The notes beneath the pieces were generated by a model. The model worked only from the letters and a program-made list of their open reading frames with translations, had not been told where the DNA came from and did no database searches. Both the position numbers and the translations under genes were made by a program. DNA of 64,000 bases. Source: Adiantum capillus-veneris (Eukaryota; Streptophyta; Polypodiopsida; Polypodiales; Pteridaceae). Shown piece by piece: positions 33,819 to 44,632 of the stretch (its first letter is position 1; each line of letters begins with the position of its first letter). The DNA is taken from contig CM043953.1 of the NCBI GenBank assembly GCA_014529385.2, positions 107,202,549 to 107,266,548 on the forward strand. Direction: 5' to 3'.

Positions 33819-34420
33819 TGAGCTAGACTTCTAGCCTTTAAGCATGACTAGATTTCCCTTCTTGGTAATCCAAGAACCATGAGCAAATATGGTAGTGTAA
33901 CCCAAATCATCACGTTATCCAACTGACATCAAACTCTTTGTCAATCTGGGTACATGTTTGACATTGTGCAGCATAAACTAAGTGCCATTACGCATAGAAA
34001 ACTTGATGCTGCCTACACTGCATATTTCAAGCTCATAAGAATTGCCTAGCTTCATCGTGGCAGTGTATGTCGAAAACCACTGCTTGTGAGGAGTCACATG
34101 AAAGCTAGCACCTAAGTCCAAATCCAATTCTGTGCATAACACTCGTCATGAGCTAACAATGCATCAGGACTCAAATTTGATATGAAAATCAACACATCAT
34201 TTGGCACTTTGGAAACTTTTTCAATGGCTGGAGACTCAACCGCATTAATCTCTTCAATTTTCACGTTGCTTTAAGGTTTGTCATACTTTGCTTTTTTCTT
34301 GCCCTAATCACGCTGCATTGTGTGGAAATCTTTCTCCAAGTGTCCCTTTTTATGGTAGTAATAACACTCTACATTTTGCATGTCTTTGCTGTGACTCTTG
34401 CCACGACCTTTCTTGCAATC
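33819..34420 (-). pseudogene. pol: Protease region and zinc knuckle of copia D
   Basis: Heavily broken minus-strand sequence. CYYYHKKGHLEKDF (34375-34334) is a zinc knuckle with several ligands lost. KIEEINAVESPAIEK and a protease-like stretch with the end RHTL follow. No continuous frame longer than about 60 codons. The position between gag and integrase supports the call more than the residual sequence does. Confidence 0.65.
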
Positions 34421-35167
34421 CTATAAACGACCGCGGCTACGACCACGCTGCCTTTGCTTGTCACGATTGCCACTAGCCACATATGCATCGCCATGTCCAC
34501 TCGCATAAAGAGGTTGACGTCGAATCTCCTCAGTGAGCAACACACCAGCAACACTACTAAAATCTAGCTTTCCATTGGGTGCATAATTGCTTATGGCTAT
34601 GTTGAAAGTATCCCATGACAATGGTGGCAAACATAGCAAGAAAATGGCCTTCATTTAATCATCAAAATTGAGACCTTTTGAAGTAAACTATGAAAACACG
34701 TTGTTAAACTCATTCAAGTGAGAACTAACATTAATGCCTTCTTTCATGTTCATGTGCATCAATTTCTGCATCAAGAAAACCTTGTTCGAGGCGTTGTTGC
34801 CATCCCAAGCTTGACATAGTGCATCCTACAAATCTTTGGTATTGGTCTTATCCATTATGGTAAAGTAAATGGATTCACCAAGGTGTAGGCGAATGGTTGC
34901 CATAACATGCTCATTCAAGTCATCCCACTCATCATTAGTGTATGCATTCTCTCTTCTTGCATGCAAGGGTGTTATCAAGCCTTTGTTGATCAAAACATCC
35001 TGCATACACTTCCGCCAAATGACAATGTAGTATTCTCTTTTGGAAGTACTACTCACAGCCATGATTAAGAGAATGTAGCCAAAAACTTTATGGCGAATTG
35101 CTTGGGATAATTTGGGCAAAGTTTTCCCTAGAACAAGAGAAAAAATGCAAACCAAAATGTAGTACAA
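34421..35167 (-). pseudogene. gag: Gag of copia D
   Basis: Frame 35167-34826 includes YYIVIWRKCMQDVLI and TNDEWDDLNEHVMATIRLHL, the usual copia gag pattern, then a stop. Frame 34654-34421 has CLPPLSWDTFNIAISN and LTEEIRRQ, corresponding to copy A FLVTLPESWDTF and LLTEEVSRK. The true start is probably the ATG at about 35060 (MAVSSTSKREYY). Multiple stops. Confidence 0.8.
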
Positions 35168-36376
35168 TCACTGTGTAAGAATAGCTAAAAGTGCCAAGAA
35201 CGCATAAAATGGACACGCGGGAAAAATCCGGCGGTCTCCTTTGTATGAGGAGTCAAAACTCAACTGGAAAAATGCATGAATTGCTCAAAAATGAACCATT
35301 GGGCATCAACTGCTCAAAACCACAGCTATGTGACCGCCAACCCGGCGTCAAAAGCACAAAAAACCTCCCAGATACATGTCCTATGGAGAGGGTACCGTAA
35401 GAGGGGAACTCCAGCTACCTGTATCACCAAAGGTATCTCAACATTTGAGAATACCCTAGCTCAAAGAAAACCTCATGCTATCGACCCTCGAAAGGTTAAT
35501 GTAGACACAAAAGGACTAGCCACAGTCTCAGAAAGGGCTCTTTCAGACCGAGTCCAAAAAACGATCAGGAAAAACTGCCAAAATAGCCAAAAATGGCTCC
35601 ACATGTAGTACAATAGGTGTTCGCAACTCAACATACATGAGTGACTGTGCTCAAACAGACACCAAGAACTGTTGCATGCAGTAAAAGTGATCCCTGTGGG
35701 GATATCTACTCTCAAAAGTGCTCAGTAGCACTAGGTGAGCTCACACAAAAATGCACCTATCAACGCATCTGTTCGCAGAGAAACTGCTATCAAAATGACT
35801 ACTATAATCGCCTGAAAAAGCGTTGTGTCTGTAAGTGTCTTAGAACCTAGAGAATCTACGTGTGAACAGGGTCAAAACCCCCATGTAACCTATAACCTAC
35901 GTATAACTGTCGGTACGAGCCAATTTTCATCGCCGGGCAAAAATGCACTAGTCAAATAGCAACCAAAGGTGCTCGGAGTCAAAACGGGTTTGTAGAGCGC
36001 GATCGGTGGGCTCGATGCCAATGCCGAGTGTCACTCCTTTGTGGTAGAGGCACCTCACTCGTGCATGTCGCAAGCACGATCTTCCGTGGGAAAGCTCTCG
36101 TTCACGAGAACACTCGGTGTCGAGATTGGATGTCAGAAATCCACTCGTGTAAAGAGTGTCACTGCCAAAATCGGTGTCAAATCGAGTCGAATCGGCGCAA
36201 CACTCTAAAGTTGGTGTCAAAAACAACAATCGCTAATGTCGAAGCCGCTCTTGCCAATGTCGGTGCTGATCTCGAGGTCGAATTCCATTGTCGAACGGGA
36301 GCACTCACCGTATCTGCTCATCGACGTCGATAATGATGTCGAGTGTGTGCACACACTGTGTCGATGTCGAAGCCAG

Positions 36377-36377
<1 letters not shown>

Positions 36378-36448
<71 letters not shown>
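36378..36448. repeat. Composite (CT)n(CA)n microsatellite
   Basis: About 15 CT units followed directly by about 19 CA units. Confidence 0.95.
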
Positions 36449-36449
<1 letters not shown>

Positions 36450-36488
36450 CTCTATCTCTCAAGTTGGGGGATTGTTGAGAGTTACAAG

Positions 36489-36521
36489 AAGGGGAGGGGG
36501 GGGGGGGGGGGGGGGGGGGGG
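36489..36521. repeat. Poly-G tract
   Basis: Over 30 G in a row after a GAGGG start. Length may be unreliable. Confidence 0.9.
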
Positions 36522-37154
36522 TCTCAAGGGTTTTGTGTGATTAAACCCTTGCAAACACCATAGTGTGTAGAACCTTTTTTTTTAAATTCGATTCTGCTGC
36601 ACTGACAAAAACTATAGAAAAAAGGACTTCTGACGAGCCTGTTTTGCTGTCCTCCATGGTGCTGCTTCTCAAGCCCTTCAATTTGCTGGCATTTGCCAGC
36701 GTTGTCCCTGCTTTGATTTGGTTCTTGCAAACATCTTCTTGAAGCTACCCGAATCCACAATGGAGTGTGTGTGTAATCGGTTTGCTGAGGTCAGCACCTC
36801 TCAACTCGATGCTCAAGCCTGCTACTAATTCCCTGAAATATACCAATGTCAAGGTGCTCGATTTGCTTGGCCTCCACTCCTTGCCCGACTCAATTGCTTG
36901 CACCTCGATTCTCTGTTTGTTGTACCCGATTTACCTGCTTCTACTTGACCTACTGGCCCGTGTCTCTTTGATTAGCTTGATTAGAGTTCTCTGCAGAGCT
37001 TCAAGCTCCCCCTTCACCTCAATTTTCAAGTTACCTGAGCCTCAGTCCGATTCTCTTCAGGTCTATACACTCTTGTTGTGCAGAGATTCCAAAAGCTTTC
37101 ATGGAGTCGCTACGTGCGCGGTTAGCTGGGGCTCACGGTCGGCGGGTACCGTGA

Positions 37155-37166
37155 GCTTTGATACAA
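37155..37166 (-). other. Decayed primer binding site of copia D
   Basis: On the minus strand it reads TTGTATCAAAGC, two changes from TGGTATCAGAGC, directly after the LTR end with a 2-base spacer. Confidence 0.7.
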
Positions 37167-37168
37167 AT

Positions 37169-37351
37169 TGATGGATGTTGTGGAGAGCAAGGGAAGGAGA
37201 TAAGGGGAAGGGGATGAAGCACACAATTCTTTGGTGGATCATTAGTGAGTGTAACACTCTCTCCTCCTTATTTGCTTTTAAAACAAATAAATGAGTAAGT
37301 CACGGCGGGCGCTTGTCGGCCAGAACCGGGCCATGGGCCTAAAACCCAACA
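37169..37351 (-). repeat. 5' LTR of copia D (183 bp)
   Basis: On the minus strand it starts TGTTGGGTTTTAGGCCC and ends CATCCATCA, with TG…CA ends, before the PBS. No second copy is in the window, so the ends rest on the TG/CA rule and PBS position. Confidence 0.7.
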
Positions 37352-37703
37352 AAAACAACATTTGATTTAAAAGTGGACGTTGTGTTGTGCACGCCACATG
37401 TGGCTATTTATTTGGGATATTGGTGGCATGCATTTGACTTTTTCACTCACTAAAGGCCTTCTCAAAATGGGTATGTGATATGTCTTCAAGGTGGACGTGA
37501 GAGTAATCATGTCAAGGCAATCGTAAGACCAAGGAGCATGCGTAGTCAAGGGGTTTCCTAAAAAGGGGCCAAGGGGCATGTAGAGAAACATGGTAGGGTG
37601 AAGATGACCCTCCGGTCTCACACTGGTGTCAAAGCTGTTGCGAGTCTTGTGGAGAAAGCGAGATCGTGCATGCTTTGCATAAGTTTTGCATGGCCATGCA
37701 TAG

Positions 37704-37705
<2 letters not shown>

Positions 37706-37777
<72 letters not shown>

Positions 37778-37812
37778 GCGCGCACACACATGCACACACA
37801 CACACACACACA
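37706..37812. repeat. Composite (CT)n(CA)n microsatellite
   Basis: About 20 CT units, then CA units interrupted by TGTGCGCG and ATG. Similar in form to 36378-36448, about 1.3 kb away. Confidence 0.95.
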
Positions 37813-39940
37813 TGAGGGTACAATGGAGTCAAAAAAGGCAATGAGCCAAGCATGAAAGCACCAGTGCACACACAATCCTTGTGGTTGCCTTGCACCAAAT
37901 TGCGTGCATTTGAACTCGATAGGGGCAAAACGACCTGCTCATGAGTTCACATTTCAACAGCGGTCTACACCGAGGGACGGATGCCACACCATCTCTCTCT
38001 TTTTGTTCCTCTACGTTGTCATGCTCACCCACCACGAAAGCTCCAAATGGTTTCATATTGAAGGCCACTAAAGTGGCCAAAGTAGGTGTTCCCACACATG
38101 GATGCCCACTATTTGCAAACCCATGTGAGGATGTGGAGATACGACCTCTCAAGATGCCACGAACGACTAAGGATTCAAAATTTTGCCAACTACAATTCTC
38201 CTTTGTCCATAGAAAATTTCAAAGAGCCTAAAGAGGAGATGGGAAGAAGGCAAGGCCACTTTTCTAGTAAGAAGAGCTCTTGACAAGAAGATCTCAACAA
38301 GGAGATCATGGCAAGGCCCTCACTAAGAAGTGTTGATGTTGACAAGGCTAATTGCATTTTGCTCAACCAATGAGATCAAACTTGGGACCTAGAGTTCATG
38401 AAGAGTGAGTTAAACCACTCCACCGTGACTAGCTTCATTATTTTGACAAACATTGGGAATTGAATTCGGCAAGGCTAATTGCATTCCATGGCTTTCTTGG
38501 CTCTCATCACCCATAAGCAAACTATAGGCTCTACAAAGCTTCAAAACCCTCATCTTAGTATGAATGATCAACACAACTAAAGAGAAACTTATCAAATTAT
38601 ATGGCTCCAAAATCTTTCACAATGAGAAAGGCCATCAGGTTTGAATTTTATAGTTTCTTGGTTAACTCCATAAATGATTTTATATTGCCAGAAGTCTCCA
38701 AGAGGTTTCCAAAACTTAATTTTTGATGCAAGAAGTATTTGGAGAGCAATTATGTTATCACCTTCGACATAGTATCTCTATCTAATAGAGCACACTGGCT
38801 TCTGCATGATAGAAGATAAAGTTATCAAGCTTTTTCAATCTTAATTCGATCTTGAGTGGTTTTTGCAAACAAAAAACGGGATTTTTGTATGAAATTCTAC
38901 TGAAATGTTTATCGATTTTTCCAAGTCTTCGCCACTTAGCATGAGAAGTATGGCTATGAAGCCAAGAGTAGCTGGTTAGAATGCCATGTGTCATTAAGGG
39001 TCTACGATAGATATTCCACGAATCTACCCTCTTCACTAGGAAAAACCAAGGTATGCTTTGTCAATGCAATAGTGCAATTTGACTTGCATTGATTACAGGT
39101 ACTTTTTATGTTTCCAATAAAATGTATAACTTGACAAGGTTGATCCTTTGTTGATGATCAACAAGCTCATTTTTATTTTAATTCTACCAAGCTTGCATGA
39201 AATGTAGCTATCGGGGCTTGGCCCTTAAGATTTTTATCGTGCATGGCATATGTGTATTTGAAGAAGACTCAAAAGGCCTCAAGCCCGGACACTTGACCAA
39301 GGTTCATTAGTGAATTGTTATTATGTTCATTACTAAATTATCATTATGTGAATCAAGGCTTCAATTTTATGCATCTCGTATAGTGGGTTCCCAAGTTTGA
39401 GATATGTTATCAACATACAAACTTGAGGGCACTTTGCAAGTTAATATGAATTGTCTTTCACTTGGTGCTAGTATGCACCAAGCCAAGGGGCTTTCATGGT
39501 CTATTGGAATCCATGGCTATGATCCAGAAGGGCTCCAAGTGAGCATTTCAGCCACAGTAGGCAAAGAGCAAGGCTCTCTCAAAGGTTTATCAAATTGGAG
39601 TGCTAACTTGCTTTTTCATTGTGACACAACCACCAAGGTTGGAACATTTACATACTTTACTGCTTTTGTTGAAATTTTAACCTTTAATTGGAAATAAATC
39701 ATAACATGAAAAGGAAGGTGCTTTGAATTCCATAACTCAAAGCATTGTTTCTACCCCATGCCACAATCATGTTAGGAAAGACATCAAGGCAAGGGCTAGG
39801 GAAAGGACATCGTTCAAATACACGTCGTTGAGGTTTTTCAAATATTTCTCTCAATGGGGAGATATGATTGTTTAAATGATCTAGTTTTGAATAAGATTCC
39901 AGCTTGAGAATATTTCTTGCTTAGTCTATAGCGCAATTAT

Positions 39941-40125
39941 GTCTATAGGAGTGGTATTTTTAGGGGTATGACCCAACTATTGATAAATCACTCCATATGG
40001 TGTTGATGGTCACTTATGTGACCCTTCACATCTGTCTATAGGAGTGGTATTATTAGGGGTATGACCCAACTATTGATAAATCACTCCATATGGTGTCGAC
40101 GGTCACTTACGTGACCCTTCACATG
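39941..40125. repeat. 93-bp tandem duplication with hairpins
   Basis: Two copies start at 39941 and 40034 (GTCTATAGGAGTGGTATT…CCCTTCACAT) and differ at only a few positions. Each contains GGTCACTTAYGTGACC, a perfect 6-bp inverted repeat. Confidence 0.92.
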
Positions 40126-41024
40126 TACTTTAAAGGAAAGTAATTTTAAACTGCTAAGGCCTAATAGAATTTACTTACAATCACTACTGATAGTAAGGTA
40201 AACTATGATGGTAGCCATCTATCTAGTGGTTTAAGCATACCCTTTTAGAATCTAACCAAGGGTTTTAGGTTACCAAGGCAAGACCAGGGGTTCTCGAAAA
40301 AAATATAACCAACGATTTTTCTAGGTCGCACACCAGAGCTGCACAACTTGTTTTGATGCAAATGATATGCATACATAGAGATACGTAGTAGCAGTTACAA
40401 GAAGGTTTACAAAAATTGTGTATCGGGTACCTCCTCTGATATTTTTTCCCTTTTCCTATTACTTGTCCTTATGATGGAGCTGAGAATCGACACTCTGAAG
40501 ATGGTAATAGAACTACATGGTAGGGGTCGTGTTTGGCACGTGTTGTTAGTCACAAAGTGTACAACATGGTCTACAAGCTCATGGAATTTGGTTTAGCTAG
40601 TGTGGAGCAAGATTTTTGTTGAGTGTTTCCAATTACCTCCATACACAAGTATATATTTCTTGACATCACTATATGAGACATGTTTCCCATGTGGAGAAAA
40701 CGAGTCTTTCGGACTACCATTGGTATATTTTTCTTAATTATGTGTCGTGACAGAGTCCCTACATGCTGGTCAAATTCGTTTGATAGACCGCTTCAAGCAT
40801 ACCATATTGAGAACAATCTCAATGGCTAGAAATTGTCGGATACTTAGTAAGACTTGTTGTAACAAGTATTTTTAATAATTTTAACAGATGGTTGTTTGGA
40901 CTTTTTAGGCTGGAAGTTCCTCTCCCTAATCTATCTATAGCAAGGCTATGTCATGTCAATGAAAATGATTCATTATAAGTACCTAGATGTGGTTTATGAT
41001 CACACTTTGTTATGGTTCAAATGG

Positions 41025-41029
41025 TTTAG
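41025..41029 (+). other. Target-site duplication of F (TTTAG)
   Basis: TTTAG precedes the 5' LTR and recurs at 51689-51693 directly after the 3' LTR. Confidence 0.95.
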
Positions 41030-41677
41030 TGTAAGGTCTCTGACCCGATCACAAGAACACCCTTGTACCACGAAATGAATACAATGGAATAAGTTACTAT
41101 TTTTAGCAGTTTTTCAGATTCTATCAGTGCCATGATGTTTAGAATGTTATAAAGCTTAAAAATGTGAATTAAAATAAAATTTGTAAAAAATTTCCAAAAA
41201 TAGTAAGTTTTTGGTCACCCGACCCGTTCAGTCTCGACCGTCTCGAAAAACTGCACCCGTACCTCGAATTTGAAAAAAATGCATTTTCGGACCCCGAGGG
41301 CGGCTAAATATGGCAGCTACTCGGGCCAGTACGCCTTAGTTAGAGCTTCGTATGGAAATTTACGACATCAAAATCCAATTCGTATGACCCGTTTTAGCCT
41401 AGAACCAAATTTCCTAAAAATTGTCCAGGGAGGCACCGGGGGCCCAGGACTGTGTGGGAACAGGTCCCAGGCCACTCCAGATCAGCTTTAGCAGCTAGGG
41501 GGCGCCCTCTTGCTTTGTGGGAGTCTTGGGAAAGCTGCCAAGCCTGCAACTCAGTCTCAGAACCAGTTAACCAAGCCAATCTGACACTTGGTGGGCAGAG
41601 AACTGGACTTGCCATGCTTAACTGGAGAAGCTCCCAGATGCATTTAGCAACCCAGATCGATTTTCAGCCTGTAGGAG

Positions 41678-41687
41678 CCTATTTAAA
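41678..41687 (+). promoter_or_regulatory. TATA-like box in F LTR
   Basis: CTATTTAAAG, about 650 bp into the LTR and just before the CA-rich tract. It is identical in the 3' LTR (49568-49577). A plausible promoter of the element, placed by motif only. Confidence 0.5.
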
Positions 41688-42579
41688 GACCTGCATACAC
41701 ACACACACACTTATGATCACACACACTCACACAGTGCATACACACACACCCACATACATTGGGGAGGTGTTGCCGAATCACACACCTATTGAAGAAGAAG
41801 CTAGGAGGGAGGTGCTGCCGAATTTTCATCTCAAGAGGTTCGATTAGATCAGAAAATCGAGAAGATTGCCAGCTCTTAATCACGGTAACGACAGTTTAAT
41901 TAATGCCATCTGAAAATCCCTTTCTCTACCATCAAAATTTCTCGTACATTATGTCTATTCCTAGCCGAAAATCTCTATGACTACTCTCTAAATTCTCCTT
42001 ATTCGTACTCTATTATGTAATCATTATCCCATAGCTGAATTATCAGCCATTCTTCACTCTCGATTAATGATTAGAGCATAATTATCAGAATCTTCTCTCT
42101 CTAGATAGTATAGTAATTAATCGGTAAGCTAGTATTTGTGCAGATTGAAGAGAATCACTATTGTAATCACTCATTAACATTGCAGCTTAATTGAATTCAT
42201 TTTTTTTTCTTATGCATTAAGACATAATTAAGGAGAAATTAATCCGTCATTAAGTCTCTAAGAATTGGTTTTTCCTCACACATATGCATAGGGTAAATCT
42301 GCATCATCTAATTGCTAGGAAATAGTTTATTCATACTTAATCCAATTCTCTGGTAATCCTAATGATGAAATCTTAATTATTCTCGATCATGCAAGCCGAA
42401 TAATTATCTTAGAGCCGGTTCCCATAGGATTATGTGCCATCCTTAATGATTGCTTATGAAAGAAATCTAGACTCTCATATAGGAGGGATTAATTGATGTC
42501 ACTAATCTACCCATTGGACTGTTATGATGCTTGTGAACCTTAGCTTTTTCTCCAAGCTAATCATTTAAAGTAGTGAGAA

Positions 42580-42720
42580 ATGGCCCCGGTTAAGAGGAAG
42601 CGCTTCGGTGGTGCCCATGATCGCGAAGCAGGAACGAGCAATGTCAACGGAAAGGGGAAGGCCCCCATGGACGAGCAAATACCGGCCATCTCACGGGCCA
42701 TCGATGAAGAAGTGGAAGAG
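42580..42720 (+). CDS. Putative first exon of F gag, encoded in the LTR
   Basis: The ATG, in the good context GAGAAATGG, opens MAPVKRKRFGGAHD and 47 codons later reaches a splice-donor-like GAAGAG|GTAGAT at 42720/42721. Exactly 47 codons leaves phase 0. Two acceptor-like sites downstream, TGTTGCAG|GAAGAC (43912/43913) and CCCATGTAG|GTACCG (44632/44633), are both followed by open frames in the matching phase. The first leads to the unknown leader ORF, the second to gag, which lacks an ATG at its natural start. The unspliced frame ends at 42828. The N-terminus is basic, then acidic (AIDEEVEE). The exon is preserved in the 3' LTR (50470-50610) with one amino-acid change. Splicing is inferred, not shown. 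Confidence 0.55.
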
Positions 42721-43013
42721 GTAGATCATATTTTTTTCAAGTTGTTTAAATTAACATTGCATACGCTAGCTAGGAATGCTCATATCCCCAAACATGTTGG
42801 AGAAATCCGACGGAAACCTCGGCATTGAAATCATTATACATTAAGTTCTAAAGTAGGAAGGTAATGTTTGATGGGTATGCTGTTTGCAAGAGGAAAGAAT
42901 GTCTGCTAGGAAAAATTTAGCTCGGCATGTTCATTTTATTTCCAATGTTGAATCAGTCCTGACCCCCCTACTGATCACAGGGGGTAGAGTTCCTCGTTAA
43001 GGGCTCTTGAATC

Positions 43014-43135
43014 CACGACATGCTTTCTATGCGGTGGATACCCACGACTTGCTTTCTATGCGGTGGGAACCCACGTCTTGCTTTCTATGCGGTGGGAGTG
43101 TCCATGACGTGCTTTCTATGCGGTGGACATACCTA
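43014..43135 (+). repeat. Four direct repeats in F LTR
   Basis: TGCTTTCTATGCGGTGG occurs four times at about 30-36-bp spacing, each preceded by CACGA/CACGT/ATGACG. The 3' LTR (50904-51025) has the same four with one change (TATGAGG). Confidence 0.9.
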
Positions 43136-43800
43136 GTTGTATGGGCAGCTAGGCGACAACGAGAGGAGTGAACTCTCGCTGGAGGGGGGATGTTGTACCT
43201 CTAGAACATTGGAATTTTTATGAATAAGTTTGAGTAGAATTTTTACTAGAATTCTGTCTTGGTGTTGTTTGCAATACTGGTTGAAGGGTTGTTTTAACGA
43301 ACCATGTGATTCGGAATTAAACAAGGAATATTTATGTTGAACAACCTTTGTGGTAGTAATTAGGTCACACGATGAAGTGTGAGTGTGGGGGTGGAAAGTG
43401 GGGGCTTGGCTCAGGTTGCCAATGCCTACGAGATGGGTGGTCCCGATTGGTCGGGAACTCTCTGTCCCCATAGTGCCTACTCGATATTAGTAACGCTCAT
43501 TGCCCTTAGAGCGGGGAATTCTCGAGAGTACGTGCCTCTGAAACATGGGGAAAAAGGCACTCGAGGCTTCTCTCCTCTTGGAAGGTGGGTCAAAGGATAG
43601 CCAGATAGTTAAGTACGCTTCCCCTGCGAGGTGGAGCTAGATCTCCTTGCTAGTAGGCTCGAACTCGACTCACCTTGTGATGAGAGATCGTCCGCTAGTC
43701 GAACCCTGAACCATTTTGTTTGCTTCCGCTATAGATCTAGTGGCCACCAGGTTTACCATCAGATCCGTTGTTTGATACGACGGGGTGGGGACCTCACACC

Positions 43801-43812
43801 TGGTATCAGAGC
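43801..43812 (+). other. Primer binding site of F
   Basis: TGGTATCAGAGC followed by CTAGG, two bases after the LTR end. A perfect match to the initiator-methionine tRNA PBS. Confidence 0.93.
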
Positions 43813-43912
43813 CTAGGTTAGGCTGGGAAAATAAAGTCGTATTGTTTGAACATTTAAAAGGAACTGAAAGTATATAGGTAGTTGATCCGAATTCCTTGCA
43901 TTGGTGTTGCAG

Positions 43913-44416
43913 GAAGACCCCGTGCTCGAATATCGGAAGTTCCAAGTGTTTGAGCTTATTTATGAGCAAGCTCGAAGATCCCCTGTTTACCAGTTCAGGC
44001 GAGATGTCATGGAGATACTGTTGAAGGCTTATACGCCACACTCCACTCGCATTGACAAAGGATGGGAACTTGATTGGACATTTCCAGGAGGGGTTTACTA
44101 CATCAATGCTCGGAAGCTAGGATGCCTGGCTACCTACTTGAAGAAGATACGTTGGGGAGAAGAGTTGAGAGTGATAGAGATATTCTACTTGGCGCCCACA
44201 CGATTGGATCAGACTGTTTCGGGCAACTCCAACCAAACCATCAACGACTAGCTCTTGGAGAAGGTCACCAATGTGATCTCAGCAAACCGAGTCAAAACCT
44301 TTGGATTACTGAAAGCGGAACTCCGGCCCGATATCTTAGTTTATTATCCCCTCAAGAATGTGTATAAGAACTATTACACGAATGAAGTAGTGCATCATGT
44401 CAATACCATTTCCTAG
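43913..44416 (+). CDS. Unknown leader ORF of F between PBS and gag
   Basis: An open frame follows an acceptor-like TTGCAG, with no ATG near its start (EDPVLEYRKFQVFELIYEQA…). It runs 112 codons to a TAG at 44249, then continues in the same frame for 54 codons (LLEKVTNVISANRVKTFGLL … NEVVHHVNTIS) to 44414. The composition is protein-like, with alternating charged and hydrophobic residues and several Tyr/Trp. No family is recognised. It differs from gag, which starts about 220 bp later in another frame. It could be an extra protein made from an alternatively spliced transcript, or an insertion captured by the element. Confidence 0.45.
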
Positions 44417-44632
44417 GCGTATGTTATACGCAAATCCATAAAGCCATGTAATAAGCGGTCATCAGTCATTCTAAACCTTGAGGGGTTTCGATTGTAATAA
44501 ATTTCCATCAATAAAGTGCTTTTTGTCTCTGAATCTCTGTCTCTTGATAAAGTGGAATTTTGAATTTTATTAAAGTCTCGTGTCTCTTGAAATTCAAGTA
44601 ATGGTAGCAAGAATTTCGTATAACCCATGTAG

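Larger units (their letters stand above)
35168..37154 (-). other. Leader of copia D with microsatellites
   Basis: About 2 kb between PBS and gag with no credible gene. It has partial similarity to the copia A/B leader near 35430-35500, a GTCG-rich block (35990-36375), a composite (CT)n(CA)n tract (36378-36448) and a poly-G run (36489-36521). Confidence 0.55.
18370..37351 (-). mobile_element. Old Ty1/copia element D, split by element E
   Basis: A minus-strand element with 5' LTR 37169-37351, PBS 37155-37166, a ~2-kb leader, gag, protease, integrase (to 32816) and RT (19629 to about 18955). The coding sequence is interrupted between integrase and RT by element E with a CTGT duplication. Joining across the insertion gives a continuous copia linker (…VASPPFTQ then NVGRASDAPSTS…). 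It is interrupted again at 18369 by chromovirus C, and its 3' LTR is not in the window. It is the oldest layer of the nest. Confidence 0.85.
37352..41024. other. Unassigned spacer
   Basis: About 3.7 kb with no gene that can be supported. It holds a composite microsatellite (37706-37812), a 93-bp tandem duplication (39941-40125) and only short ORFs. The longest (39404-39697, 97 codons, MLSTYKLEGTLQVNMNCLSL…) has no recognised motif. Probably decayed transposon sequence. Confidence 0.5.
41030..43798 (+). repeat. 5' LTR of chromovirus F
   Basis: Starts TGTAAGGTCTCTGACCCG and ends GGGGACCTCACA, two bases before the PBS. It carries a TATA-like element, a CA-rich tract (41697-41757), a protein-coding-looking exon (42580-42720) and four copies of a 17-bp motif (43014-43135). 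It is unusually long for a chromovirus LTR. Confidence 0.95.

Noticed and set aside
39404-39697. 97-codon ORF in the spacer as a small gene
   Set aside because: No recognisable motif, no promoter or splice context, and length within chance range in this AT-rich spacer.
41270-41847. Frames in the F LTR (73 and 131 codons) repeated in the 3' LTR
   Set aside because: They repeat only because the LTR repeats. They overlap a TATA-like site and a CA tract and have no protein-like features. The exon at 42580 was kept because its phase and splice sites match gag.
43014-43135. CRISPR-like array
   Set aside because: Only four 17-bp repeats with partly similar spacers, inside a plant LTR. No context for a CRISPR system.
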